Positions 50,253-58,383 of a DNA stretch of 64,000 bases are shown here, piece by piece. Positions within the stretch are counted from its first letter, which is position 1; every line of letters begins with the position of its first letter. The position numbers and the translations under genes are program-made. The notes under the pieces are model-generated. The model did no database searches. It was not told the DNA's origin and worked only from the letters and a program-made list of their open reading frames with translations. The stretch spans positions 434,001-498,000 of the forward strand of contig NZ_FPAJ01000001.1 of NCBI RefSeq assembly GCF_900116285.1, written 5' to 3'. Source of the DNA: Sulfitobacter marinus (GTDB lineage Bacteria; Pseudomonadota; Alphaproteobacteria; Rhodobacterales; Rhodobacteraceae).

Positions 50253-52616
50253 ATGCCAAAGGATGGCGGAATTGGTGCCAGCAGTAAGCGGCGCGAAGAT
50301 GTCCGGTTTTTGACGGGCGAAGGCAATTACACCGACGATATCAACCTGAATGGTCAGGCTTATGTGTTCTTTTTACGCTCGGATATCGCGCATGGTACGT
50401 TGAATTCAGTGGATACATCGGCGGCCGAAGCCATGCCCGGCGTGGTCAAGATTTTCACCGGCGCGGATTTCGAGGCGGTCGGATCGATCCCTTGCGGTTG
50501 GCAGGTGACGGACAAGCATGGCGAAGCGATGCAAGAGCCACGCCACCCCGTTCTGGCACATGGCAAAGTGCGTCATGTGGGCGAACCGATCGCAGCCGTT
50601 GTGGCAGAGTCTTTGGGCGAGGCCCGCGATGCCGCTGAAGCCATCGAAGTGGATATTTCAGAGCTCCCAGCCGTCGTTGATATGAAAGAGGCCGTGAAAG
50701 ACGGCGCGCCCAAGGTTCACGACGATCTGACGTCGAACCTGTGCTACGACTGGGGTTTTGTTGAGGAAAACAAAGGTGCCGTCGATCAGGCGTTCAAGGA
50801 CGCGGCCCATGTCACCACGCTGGAACTGGTCAATAACCGTTTGGTGGCCAACCCGATGGAACCACGGGTCGCTGTTGGCGATTACGCCCGCGGCACCGGC
50901 GATCACACACTTTATACCACCTCGCAAAACCCGCATGTCATCCGATTGCTGATGGGGGCATTCGTTCTTGGTATTCCTGAACATAAACTGCGCGTTGTGG
51001 CCCCGGATGTGGGCGGCGGTTTTGGCACCAAGATTTTCCACTACCAAGAAGAAGCGTTCTGCACCTTCGCTGCCAAGGCCTGTAATCGCCCGGTTAAATG
51101 GACATCCAGCCGGTCCGAGGCGTTCATGTCCGACGCCCATGGCCGCGACCACGTCACCAAAATCCAGATGGCGCTGGATGCGGATAACAACTTTACTGCT
51201 TTGCGCACAGATACTTACGCCAACATGGGTGCCTATCTGTCGACCTTTGCCCCGTCGGTGCCCACATGGCTGCACGGCACATTGATGGCAGGCAACTATA
51301 AAACGCCGCTGATCTATGTGAACGTCAAGGCCGTGTTCACCAACACCGTTCCCGTTGATGCCTACCGCGGCGCGGGCCGCCCCGAGGCGACCTATCAGCT
51401 GGAACGTCTGGTGGATAAATGCGCGCATGAGCTGGGCGTTGATCCGATTGCCTTGCGGCGTCAGAATTTTATCACCGAATTCCCATATGCCACGCCCGTG
51501 GCGGTGGAATATGACACCGGCGATTACGTGGCGACCATGGACAAGCTGGAAGAGATTTCAGACATGGCCGGGTTCAATGCCCGCCGCGCCGCGTCAGAGG
51601 CCAAGGGCAAGCTGCGCGGTTTCGGGGTGAACTGTTATATCGAGGCCTGCGGCATCGCGCCGTCGAACCTTGTGGGTCAGCTTGGTGCACGGGCCGGTCT
51701 GTACGAATCCGCCACAGTACGGGTGAATGCGACTGGCGGTCTGGTGGTTATGACCGGATCGCACAGCCACGGCCAAGGTCATGAGACGGCGTTCCCGCAA
51801 GTGATCGCCGAGATGATCGGCATCCCGGAGGAAATGGTCGAGATCGTGCATGGCGATACCGCGAATACGCCAATGGGTATGGGGACTTACGGGTCGCGAT
51901 CCCTCGCTGTAGGTGGCTCTGCCATGGTGCGCGCGACGGAAAAGATTATCGCCAAGGCCAAGAAGATCGCCTCGCATCTGTTGGAAGCGTCCGAGGGCGA
52001 TATCGAGCTTAAGGATGGCGCGTTCAGCGTCGCTGGTACGGATAAATCTGTGGCCTGGGGCGATGTGACACTTGCCGCTTATGTGCCGCATAACTATCCG
52101 CTGGAGGACATCGAACCCGGTCTGGAGGAGACGGCATTTTACGATCCGGCGAACTTTACATACCCGTCAGGGGCCTACGCCTGCGAGGTCGAGCTGGACC
52201 CGGAAACCGGTCAGGTCACCATCGAACGGTTCGCGGCGGCTGATGACTTTGGCAATATCGTGAACCCGATGATTGTGACAGGTCAGGTGCATGGCGGGTT
52301 GGCCCAAGGCATCGGTCAGGCCTTGATGGAAAACTGTACCTATGACAGCGACGGCCAGCTGCTGAGCGCATCCTACATGGATTACGCGATACCACGTGCC
52401 AGCGATCTGCCATTCTATACGGTCGATCATTCCTGCCAGACGCCTTGCACGCACAACCCCTTGGGCGTGAAAGGCTGCGGCGAGGCGGGGGCGATTGGGT
52501 CGCCGCCCGCGGTGGTGAATGCGGTACTGGACGCGATGCGGTCGGGTGGCAAGGATGTCGGCCATATCGACATGCCCGTGACGCCCGCGCGCGTGTGGGC
52601 GGCGATGAACGGATAA
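50253..52616 (+). CDS. Molybdenum-binding large subunit, form II CoxL type
   Basis: A 787-residue molybdopterin subunit. The conserved opening is GGIGASSKRREDVRFLTGEGNY. The glutamate/glycine-rich Mo motifs VAPDVGGGFGTKIF (about 249-262) and CGEAGAIGSPPAVVNAVLDAM near the C-terminus are intact. At the active-site loop it has AYRGAGRPEATYQ (about 368-380). True (form I) CO dehydrogenases have AYxCSFR, so this is a form II protein, and CO oxidation is not assured. Gene order S-L-M, rather than M-S-L, agrees with form II. A GGGAGGATAATATT site precedes the ATG. Confidence 0.92.
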   Translation: MPKDGGIGASSKRREDVRFLTGEGNYTDDINLNGQAYVFFLRSDIAHGTLNSVDTSAAEAMPGVVKIFTGADFEAVGSIPCGWQVTDKHGEAMQEPRHPVLAHGKVRHVGEPIAAVVAESLGEARDAAEAIEVDISELPAVVDMKEAVKDGAPKVHDDLTSNLCYDWGFVEENKGAVDQAFKDAAHVTTLELVNNRLVANPMEPRVAVGDYARGTGDHTLYTTSQNPHVIRLLMGAFVLGIPEHKLRVVAPDVGGGFGTKIFHYQEEAFCTFAAKACNRPVKWTSSRSEAFMSDAHGRDHVTKIQMALDADNNFTALRTDTYANMGAYLSTFAPSVPTWLHGTLMAGNYKTPLIYVNVKAVFTNTVPVDAYRGAGRPEATYQLERLVDKCAHELGVDPIALRRQNFITEFPYATPVAVEYDTGDYVATMDKLEEISDMAGFNARRAASEAKGKLRGFGVNCYIEACGIAPSNLVGQLGARAGLYESATVRVNATGGLVVMTGSHSHGQGHETAFPQVIAEMIGIPEEMVEIVHGDTANTPMGMGTYGSRSLAVGGSAMVRATEKIIAKAKKIASHLLEASEGDIELKDGAFSVAGTDKSVAWGDVTLAAYVPHNYPLEDIEPGLEETAFYDPANFTYPSGAYACEVELDPETGQVTIERFAAADDFGNIVNPMIVTGQVHGGLAQGIGQALMENCTYDSDGQLLSASYMDYAIPRASDLPFYTVDHSCQTPCTHNPLGVKGCGEAGAIGSPPAVVNAVLDAMRSGGKDVGHIDMPVTPARVWAAMNG

Positions 52617-52631
52617 TTTGAGACGACGGGA

Positions 52632-52687
52632 GGTGGGGGCCAGCCCCCACACCCCCGGAGTTTATTTGGCAAAATGAAGACGAGGAC
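52632..52687 (+). repeat. Dispersed intergenic repeat, copy between the large and FAD subunit genes
   Basis: GTGGGGGCCAGCCCCCAC (perfect hairpin, loop CA), then ACCCCCGGAGTTTATTTGGC, then AAAATGAAGACGAGGA. This is the most complete copy of the family. It lies within the S-L-M operon, so it probably does not fully terminate transcription, or the M gene has an extra promoter. Confidence 0.8.
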
Positions 52688-52722
52688 AGGGAAAACCTGC
52701 CAAGTTTTTGGAAGGACGGAAG

Positions 52723-53514
52723 ATGTATAATTTTGATGTAGAAAAGCCGACCAGCATCGCGGATGCGGTTGCGGCCTTGGGGCGTGAAGAGGCGCAGCCA
52801 ATGAGCGGCGGCCAGACTTTGATTCCGACACTCAAGGCGCGTTTGGCGATGCCGTCGGTCTTGGTGTCGCTTCGTGGTATCGACGAGATGCAGGGCATCT
52901 GCACCGATGATCAGGGGCGTCTTTGTATCGGCGGTGGCACGCTTCATGCGGTGGTCGCGAAAGAAGCGGCCGCGCAGTATCCCGCACTTGCCGGATTGGC
53001 GGCACGGATCGGCGATCCGGCGGTGCGCAACCGTGGCACAATCGGTGGATCGGTCGCGAACAATGACCCGTCCGCCTGTTACCCGTCGGCCGTTCTGGCC
53101 AGCGGCGCGACTGTTGTGACCAACGCGCGTGAAATTGCAGCGGATGATTTCTTTGAGGGGATGTTCGCTACCGCGCTGGAAGAGGGCGAGATCGTGACGG
53201 AAGTGAAGTTCCCGATCCCCGAAAAGGCGCATTACGAGAAGTTCATCCAGCCGGCCTCGCGTTTCCCATTGGTCGCCGTATTCGTCGCCAAGTTCGGCGA
53301 TGGCGTGCGCGTCGCGGTGACGGGCGCGTCGGAAGACGGCGTGTTCCGCTGGACTGATGCCGAGGCTGCGCTTTCGTCGAATTTCGACGCTGGGGCCATT
53401 GAAGGGCTGACCGTGGATGGCAGCGGCATGATCAGCGACCTGCATGGATCGGGCGACTACCGCGCGCATTTGGTGGGCGTCATGACCAAGCGGGCGGTGG
53501 CCGCGCTGAGCTAA
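52723..53514 (+). CDS. FAD-binding medium subunit, CoxM type
   Basis: A 263-residue subunit of the xanthine-oxidase family. FAD motifs SGGQTLIPTLKARLAMPSV (about 33-51) and GTIGGSVANNDPSACYPSA (about 109-127) are both intact. The C-terminal cluster-proximal domain is present (TDAEAALSSNFDAGAIEGL). ATG at 52723 follows GGACGGAAG; an in-frame ATG 15 bases earlier is possible. It completes the S-L-M set and should pass electrons from the Fe-S subunit to an acceptor such as quinone. A strong terminator follows. Confidence 0.92.
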   Translation: MYNFDVEKPTSIADAVAALGREEAQPMSGGQTLIPTLKARLAMPSVLVSLRGIDEMQGICTDDQGRLCIGGGTLHAVVAKEAAAQYPALAGLAARIGDPAVRNRGTIGGSVANNDPSACYPSAVLASGATVVTNAREIAADDFFEGMFATALEEGEIVTEVKFPIPEKAHYEKFIQPASRFPLVAVFVAKFGDGVRVAVTGASEDGVFRWTDAEAALSSNFDAGAIEGLTVDGSGMISDLHGSGDYRAHLVGVMTKRAVAALS

Positions 53515-53536
53515 ACCAACAGGCAATCTATATGGC

Positions 53537-53568
53537 AAAGCCGTCTTTGAGCGATCAAAGGCGGCTTT
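53537..53568 (+). terminator. Terminator after the FAD subunit gene
   Basis: AAAGCCG-CTTTGA and TCAAAG-CGGCTTT form a 14-bp stem with one T·G mismatch and the tetraloop GCGA, followed by TTT. It begins 22 bases beyond the stop. Confidence 0.82.
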
Positions 53569-53669
53569 TCCCTGTCTGTTCGCGGTTTTTGGAACCGAAG
53601 CATCTGACATGTGTTTAGCACCAAGCGCTGCCCGAACGGCGTTGAAGTGTAATTTCACAAGGATATGAA

Positions 53670-55370
53670 ATGTTTAAGGTTTTGAAATCGACGACGTCTT
53701 TGACGATCTGTGTGGCACTGGCGTTACCCTCGGGCGGGTTTGCCCAATCAGCAACGGTTGACTGTGCGCCAGAAGGTGCCGAAGCGGTGTTCCCTTGCGT
53801 GTTGGCGGATGGCACCGAGGTGCTGAACGCTGAGCAACTGGCCGATCAGGTGCAGGGCGTTGTGTCTGGTGTGATCGACGGGACGGGCGCAGTTGAGGCC
53901 GAGGCGAGCGTCGAGGCGGAAGCGGATGCAGAGGCAGAAACTGAGGCTGCGACAAACGCGGCTGAAACCTTAGCAGAGGAAGCCGACGCGGCGACGGCAG
54001 AGATTGAAGCCGCAGCAGCGGCGGCGCAGGAAGAAGCCATCGCCGCACAAATCGCAGCGGATGCGGAAGCGAAAGCCGCCGCCGATCAAGAGGCGGCAGA
54101 TCAGGCTGCGTCCCAAGAGGCCGTGAAAGAAGCCGTTCCTGTAGAGGAAGCGGCACCAGCTGAAGTAACAGCGCAACAGCAAGCGGAAGCGACTGCCGCG
54201 CCACAAGCCGAAGCTTCGCAAACCGAAGAACAGACCGACGCCGATCTGGCCGCGCAGCAAGAGGCAGAGGAAGCACGCCTAGAGCAACGCGCTGCCGAGG
54301 CGTCTGCCGCCGCTGAGGCCGCTGCAGCTGCCGATAGTGGCGAAGCAGAGGCGCAGGTAGAGACAGAGGAAGTCACCGCCGCACAAACCCGCAGTTCCGA
54401 TCAGGAGTTTGAGACCCAAGTAACGGGTGAGAGCTCTGCCGACGCATCTTCGAATGCCGCCCCGCAGGCCGCGTCACAAGAAGATGACGGCATGAGCAAG
54501 TTTGAAAAAGCGCTGCTGTTGGGTCTTGGGGCCGTTGCAGTCGGCGCGGTGTTGAAAAACGGATCCAAGGTTGTCAGCAACTCGGGCGATCGGCTGGTAG
54601 TCGAAGATCAATATGGCGATTTGCGGGTGCTGAAGGATGATGATGCGTTGGTCCGCCAGGCCGGTGATGAGGTCCGTCGCGAAACCTTTAACGACGGGTC
54701 TGCGCGTACAACGGTGACCAAACCCGACGGCAGCCAGGTCGTAACTATTTTGGGCCGCGACGGCACCGTTTTGCGCCGCATTAACATTGACGCGCAGGGC
54801 GATGAATACGTGCTATTTGATGGCACCCGTGAAGAACGCCGCGTTGTGGTAAACGAACTGCCGCAGATTGAGCAGCGCAACACGCTGGCCAGCGAGCAGA
54901 ACGAAGAGGCGTTGCGTCTTGCGCTGGAAACCCAGCTGCGCGGCGATCAGGCACAGCGCTATTCGCTGCGTCAGGTGCGCGACATTCGTCAGGTACGTGC
55001 GTTGGCCCCGCAAATCGAACTGGACGCGGTACGCTTTGCCACCGGGTCTGCGGCGATCCGACCCGAGCAGGCGAAATCGCTGGCTAAAATCGGGACGGCA
55101 ATCAGCGATGCCATTCGCAAAGATCCGCGCACGGTGATATTGGTCGAGGGGCACACGGATGCGGTGGGCGATGCGGGCTATAACCTTGCGCTGTCTGACC
55201 GCCGTGCGGAAACCGTGGCACTGGCGTTGACTGAATATTTCGACGTGCCACCCGCCAACCTGATCACCCAAGGCTATGGGGAAAGCACGCTGAAAATCCG
55301 CACATTCGATGCTGAGCCTGCAAACCGCCGCGCTGTGGTGCGCAATATCACCGGCCTGTTGCGGCAATAA
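53670..55370 (+). CDS. OmpA-family outer membrane protein with long Ala/Glu-rich insert
   Basis: A 566-residue protein. A signal peptide lies at about 1-26 (SLTICVALALPSGGFAQSA). A long low-complexity segment (about 70-270) follows, rich in Ala, Glu and Gln with repeated EAEA/AEAD units (AEASVEAEADAEAETEAATN). Around 280-300 lies FEKALLLGLGAVAVGAVLKN, a hydrophobic helix. The C-terminal OmpA domain (about 450-566) has VRFATGSAAIRPEQAKSLAK, ILVEGHTDAVGDAGYNLALS and NRRAVV, with the peptidoglycan-binding residues intact. It likely tethers the outer membrane to the wall through this domain. A terminator shared with infC follows. Confidence 0.87.
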   Translation: MFKVLKSTTSLTICVALALPSGGFAQSATVDCAPEGAEAVFPCVLADGTEVLNAEQLADQVQGVVSGVIDGTGAVEAEASVEAEADAEAETEAATNAAETLAEEADAATAEIEAAAAAAQEEAIAAQIAADAEAKAAADQEAADQAASQEAVKEAVPVEEAAPAEVTAQQQAEATAAPQAEASQTEEQTDADLAAQQEAEEARLEQRAAEASAAAEAAAAADSGEAEAQVETEEVTAAQTRSSDQEFETQVTGESSADASSNAAPQAASQEDDGMSKFEKALLLGLGAVAVGAVLKNGSKVVSNSGDRLVVEDQYGDLRVLKDDDALVRQAGDEVRRETFNDGSARTTVTKPDGSQVVTILGRDGTVLRRINIDAQGDEYVLFDGTREERRVVVNELPQIEQRNTLASEQNEEALRLALETQLRGDQAQRYSLRQVRDIRQVRALAPQIELDAVRFATGSAAIRPEQAKSLAKIGTAISDAIRKDPRTVILVEGHTDAVGDAGYNLALSDRRAETVALALTEYFDVPPANLITQGYGESTLKIRTFDAEPANRRAVVRNITGLLRQ

Positions 55371-55403
55371 CGCTAGGTCGCTAAGCGATTGAGGTAAAAA
55401 TGA

Positions 55404-55436
55404 AAAAGCCCCTGCGAGAGTATCGCGGGGGCTTTT
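55404..55436. terminator. Bidirectional terminator between the OmpA gene and infC
   Basis: AAAAGCCCCTGCG and CGCGGGGGCTTTT form a 13-bp stem with one wobble and a 7-base loop. T-runs follow on both strands, best on the minus strand (TTTTTCATTTTT) for infC. Confidence 0.88.
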
Positions 55437-55469
55437 GTAGTTAATATAGTTAAGGGTCGATAAAGCGGC

Positions 55470-56018
55470 TTACTTGTTCGGCATCGGGCCGATCAGCATG
55501 ACCATCTGGCGGCCTTCCATCTTTGGAAAGTTCTCGACACGGCCGACGTCTTTGGTGTCTTCTGCCACACGTTCAAGCAGCTCGCGGCCAAGGTTCTGGT
55601 GCGCCATTTCGCGGCCACGGAACCGCAGCGTGATCTTTACCTTGTCGCCATTGTCCAGAAACTTGAACACGTTGCGCATTTTGACATCATAGTCATTGGT
55701 ATCAGTGTTCGGTCTGAACTTGACCTCTTTGATCTCGATGATCTTTTGCTTTTTGCGTGCTTCGGCTTCGCGCTTTTGCGTCTCGTATTTGAACTTGCCG
55801 AAATCCATGATTTTGCACACGGGCGGGTTGGCATTGGGAGAAATCTCGACCAAGTCCAGTCCGGCTTCTTCGGCCATTTCCATGGCGCGGCCCGGTGTCA
55901 CGACCCCGACGTTTTCACCGTCGGCACCAATAAGGCGAATTTCATTAGAGCGGATATTTTCGTTAATGCGCGGGCCGGTATCTCTTTGTGGCGGCGCGTT
56001 ATGGGGTCTGCGAGCGAT
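55470..56018 (-). CDS. infC: Translation initiation factor IF-3, probable AUC start
   Basis: A 182-residue IF-3. The N-terminal domain begins [20 protein letters not shown] and contains [16 protein letters not shown]. The C-terminal domain (about 95-175) includes [20 protein letters not shown] and [18 protein letters not shown]. Conserved sequence begins just after two ATC codons (56021-56016), with AAAGGACG upstream, and no ATG/GTG/TTG is close. I therefore take ATC at 56018 (or 56021) as start. E. coli infC starts at the rare AUU, which allows autoregulation by IF-3; a similar control is inferred here. An in-frame ATG 75 bases further upstream gives a sequence unlike IF-3. Confidence 0.88.
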   Translation of the reverse strand: MARRPHNAPPQRDTGPRINENIRSNEIRLIGADGENVGVVTPGRAMEMAEEAGLDLVEISPNANPPVCKIMDFGKFKYETQKREAEARKKQKIIEIKEVKFRPNTDTNDYDVKMRNVFKFLDNGDKVKITLRFRGREMAHQNLGRELLERVAEDTKDVGRVENFPKMEGRQMVMLIGPMPNK

Positions 56019-56223
56019 GATGAACGTCCTTTGATTGTTCCGAATTCTCGAAGCCAGAAGGTAAACCCGCCACCGCCCTTCTTCAAGACGCAAAATGGGC
56101 TATACTTGAGCAAAATGGGCAAATTGGGTTGCAACTAGGCACTCTAGGCCTCATTTGAGCGAATAGACACGTATTTCGCGTGTGCAGGAACGAAGCTAGT
56201 TGGTCTAAAGGGACACATATATC

Positions 56224-56979
56224 ATGAAAAATCTAGTCTGGATCGTTATCGCAGCGGTGATCGCCATTGGTGGATACATGCTGTATTCTGGTCGCTCGGT
56301 TCAAGAGATCGCAACCGAGGCCGCCGATGCCGTCAATGCACCCGAAGCGCTGGAAAGCGCCACAGCTGCGGTTGGCGAAGCTGTAGATGCCACCGAAGAG
56401 GCTGTCGCTGACGCAGTCGAAGCCACAACCGAAGCCGCCGAGGCCGCAACAGAAGCTGCAGCAGAAGCCGCATCCGAGGCAGCCGCCGCAGTTTCCGAGA
56501 CCGAAACAGCCGCAACTGAGGCCGCAGAGGAAGCCGCGTCTGACGCAGCCGCCGCCGTGTCCGAAACAGCATCCGAGGCAACAGACGCAGCTGCTGAAGC
56601 CGCAGATAACGCCGCAGCAGCCGTTTCTGAAGCAGCATCTGACGCAGTCGACGTCGCTTCTGATGCCGTGACCGCCGCTGAAGACGCCGCGACAGATGCA
56701 GCAGCATCGGTCGATGCAGCAACAGACACTGCCGCCGAGGCAACAGCGGACGCGGCTGCAGACGCAACCGTAGAGACGCCAGCCGTCGACGCGGGCGTAT
56801 CTGCTGATGCGACGACAGTTGCAGGGTTCGATCTGGATGAGGCTCAAGCTCTTGTTGATCAGTCTTCCTTGCCCGAGTTGCAAAAGACCATGTTCAAGCG
56901 TGGCCTGACCGCAGCACAAGACAACCCCGAAGCGTTGGAAGCGATCCTTGGTCGTATCCGCAAAGCTTTGGATATGTGA
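56224..56979 (+). CDS. Alanine-rich membrane protein with long Ala/Glu repeat region
   Basis: A 251-residue protein. A transmembrane helix lies at about 4-22 (LVWIVIAAVIAIGGYMLYSG). It is followed by ~170 residues of low-complexity sequence made of A, E/D, V, S and T in units such as EAATEAAAEAASEAAAAVSE. These should form one long amphipathic helix. The last ~50 residues differ: FDLDEAQALVDQSSLPELQK and LTAAQDNPEALEAILGRIRK look like a folded helical domain. No known family was recognised. It stands alone, with its own promoter region and a strong terminator, upstream of the divergent infC leader. The repeat type recalls the neighbouring OmpA protein. Confidence 0.78.
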   Translation: MKNLVWIVIAAVIAIGGYMLYSGRSVQEIATEAADAVNAPEALESATAAVGEAVDATEEAVADAVEATTEAAEAATEAAAEAASEAAAAVSETETAATEAAEEAASDAAAAVSETASEATDAAAEAADNAAAAVSEAASDAVDVASDAVTAAEDAATDAAASVDAATDTAAEATADAAADATVETPAVDAGVSADATTVAGFDLDEAQALVDQSSLPELQKTMFKRGLTAAQDNPEALEAILGRIRKALDM

Positions 56980-57004
56980 TCTGATCCGAAACATCGGACA
57001 AAAG

Positions 57005-57036
57005 AAAACCGCGCCTTCGTAAGAGGGCGCGGTTTT
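57005..57036. terminator. Bidirectional terminator between the Ala-rich gene and fpr
   Basis: AAAACCGCGCC and GGCGCGGTTTT form an 11-bp stem around a 10-base loop, followed by TT on the plus strand and TCTTTTGT on the minus strand. Confidence 0.85.
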
Positions 57037-57060
57037 TTCATGTCTTGGGGCTAAAGTTGT

Positions 57061-57909
57061 TTAGCCGACGAACGCCTTTTCGACCACGTAATGCTTGGGG
57101 TCCGAATTCGCACCCTCTTCAAGTCCAAAACCTTCAAGGACCTCCTTGATGTCCTTGTTAAAAGCGAGGCTACCGCAGACCATGCCACGGTCTGTTTCCG
57201 CGTTGATCCCATCAATGCCCAGATCGGCAAAGACAGTGCCATCTTCCAGCAGCGTGGTGATGCGGCCCATCTTGGGGCTTTGTTCACGGGTTGTGGTTGG
57301 GTAATAGACGATCTTGGCCAGGTTCTCCTTGCCGATCAGCTCGTGCATCATTTCGTCGTTCTGGATGTCTTCGATCAGGCTGCGGCTGTAATCCAGCTCG
57401 GCCAGGTCGCGTACGGTGTGGGTCACGATGACCTGATCAAAGTTTTCATAGGTTTCAGGCTCGCGCAGCAGCGATGCGAAAGGCGCGAAGCCGGTGCCGG
57501 TGGCAAACAACCACAAACGTTTGCCGGGCAACAGCGCGTCATGCACAAGCGTGCCAACAGGCTTGGGGCGCAGAATAATCTGATCGCCGGGCTGGATGTG
57601 CTGCAATTTCGAGGTCAAAGGCCCGTCTTGCACCTTGATCGAATAAAACTCCAGCTCTTCGTCCCATGACGGCGACGCAATGGAATAGGCGCGCAACAGT
57701 GGCCGTTGCTTGCCTGTTTTCGGGTCTGGGTCGCCCATCAACCCGATCATCACGAATTCACCCGACCGAAACCGCAGCGATGCGGGGCGCGACACGCGGA
57801 AGGAAAACAACCGATCCGTCCAGTGTTTTACAGATGTGACGGTTTGCGCGTCGGGCAATGTCGGAACGGGTTTGGCGTCGGTTTGGGGCACGATTGTCTG
57901 CTCGGTCAT
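57061..57909 (-). CDS. fpr: Ferredoxin/flavodoxin--NADP+ reductase
   Basis: A 282-residue FAD enzyme of the bacterial ferredoxin-NADP reductase class. The FAD motif RAYSIASPSWDEELEFYSIK is at about 80-100. The NADP-binding side is LWLFATGTGFAPFASLLREP (about 140-160). The C-terminal end YVVEKAFVG places an aromatic/aliphatic tail over the flavin, typical of the bacterial fpr subclass. It would supply electrons to (or draw them from) ferredoxin, for example for the sulfite reductase encoded upstream on the same strand. I chose the ATG at 57909; an ATG 18 bases earlier is also possible. It is 72 bases after DUF934, separate from that operon or its last member. Confidence 0.92.
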   Translation of the reverse strand: MTEQTIVPQTDAKPVPTLPDAQTVTSVKHWTDRLFSFRVSRPASLRFRSGEFVMIGLMGDPDPKTGKQRPLLRAYSIASPSWDEELEFYSIKVQDGPLTSKLQHIQPGDQIILRPKPVGTLVHDALLPGKRLWLFATGTGFAPFASLLREPETYENFDQVIVTHTVRDLAELDYSRSLIEDIQNDEMMHELIGKENLAKIVYYPTTTREQSPKMGRITTLLEDGTVFADLGIDGINAETDRGMVCGSLAFNKDIKEVLEGFGLEEGANSDPKHYVVEKAFVG

Positions 57910-57981
57910 TATTTCATCGACAGGCAATTGGCCCGCCGTCCTTTGTATAGGGGCAAGTGGGGGGGAGGGAAAAGGCCGGTC

Positions 57982-58383
57982 TTAGCCGCGCAGCCGCGAC
58001 TGATAGTCATGGTCCTGCCAGTTGGCGCGGGCCAGCCATTGATCCTGCGGTTGCCGCGCGGCCAGATCATCGGGGATCTCGACCTCGTCAAAGCCGGAAC
58101 GGCGGGCCATGGCGTATTGATCTGCCAGAACATGACCATGGGCGCGCAGCCGTCCGGTATAGCCGCGCAGGCGCAGGTTGCGTGCGATGGTAAAACCGCG
58201 ACCGTCAGCAGAGCTGGGAAAATCGATGCGGATCATCTGTAGGGTCGAGCTGAGCTGGATATCCTCCGGCTGCGCGTCCGAGGGTACATCAAGGGATGCC
58301 GCATCATTCGCGCATCCTAGGGCTGTGAACCCGGCTGCCCAGTCATCTGCAACAAAACCCTGATCGGTTACCAATTGTGTCAT
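57982..58383 (-). CDS. DUF934 family protein, sulfite reduction operon
   Basis: A 133-residue protein of the DUF934 family, an uncharacterised family that occurs almost always next to sulfite/nitrite reductase genes. Key segment: QMIRIDFPSSADGRGFTIARNLRLRGYTG, cited as FPSSADGRGFTIARNLR, with the conserved FPSFxDGRxxS/T pattern. It has no predicted membrane region. It overlaps cysH by four bases (ATGA). It may assist electron transfer or assembly of the sulfite reductase; no activity is known. Confidence 0.9.
   Translation of the reverse strand: MTQLVTDQGFVADDWAAGFTALGCANDAASLDVPSDAQPEDIQLSSTLQMIRIDFPSSADGRGFTIARNLRLRGYTGRLRAHGHVLADQYAMARRSGFDEVEIPDDLAARQPQDQWLARANWQDHDYQSRLRG

Noticed and set aside
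50253..52616. True (form I) CO dehydrogenase
   Set aside because: The active-site loop is AYRGAGR, not AYxCSFR, and gene order is S-L-M. Reported as form II.
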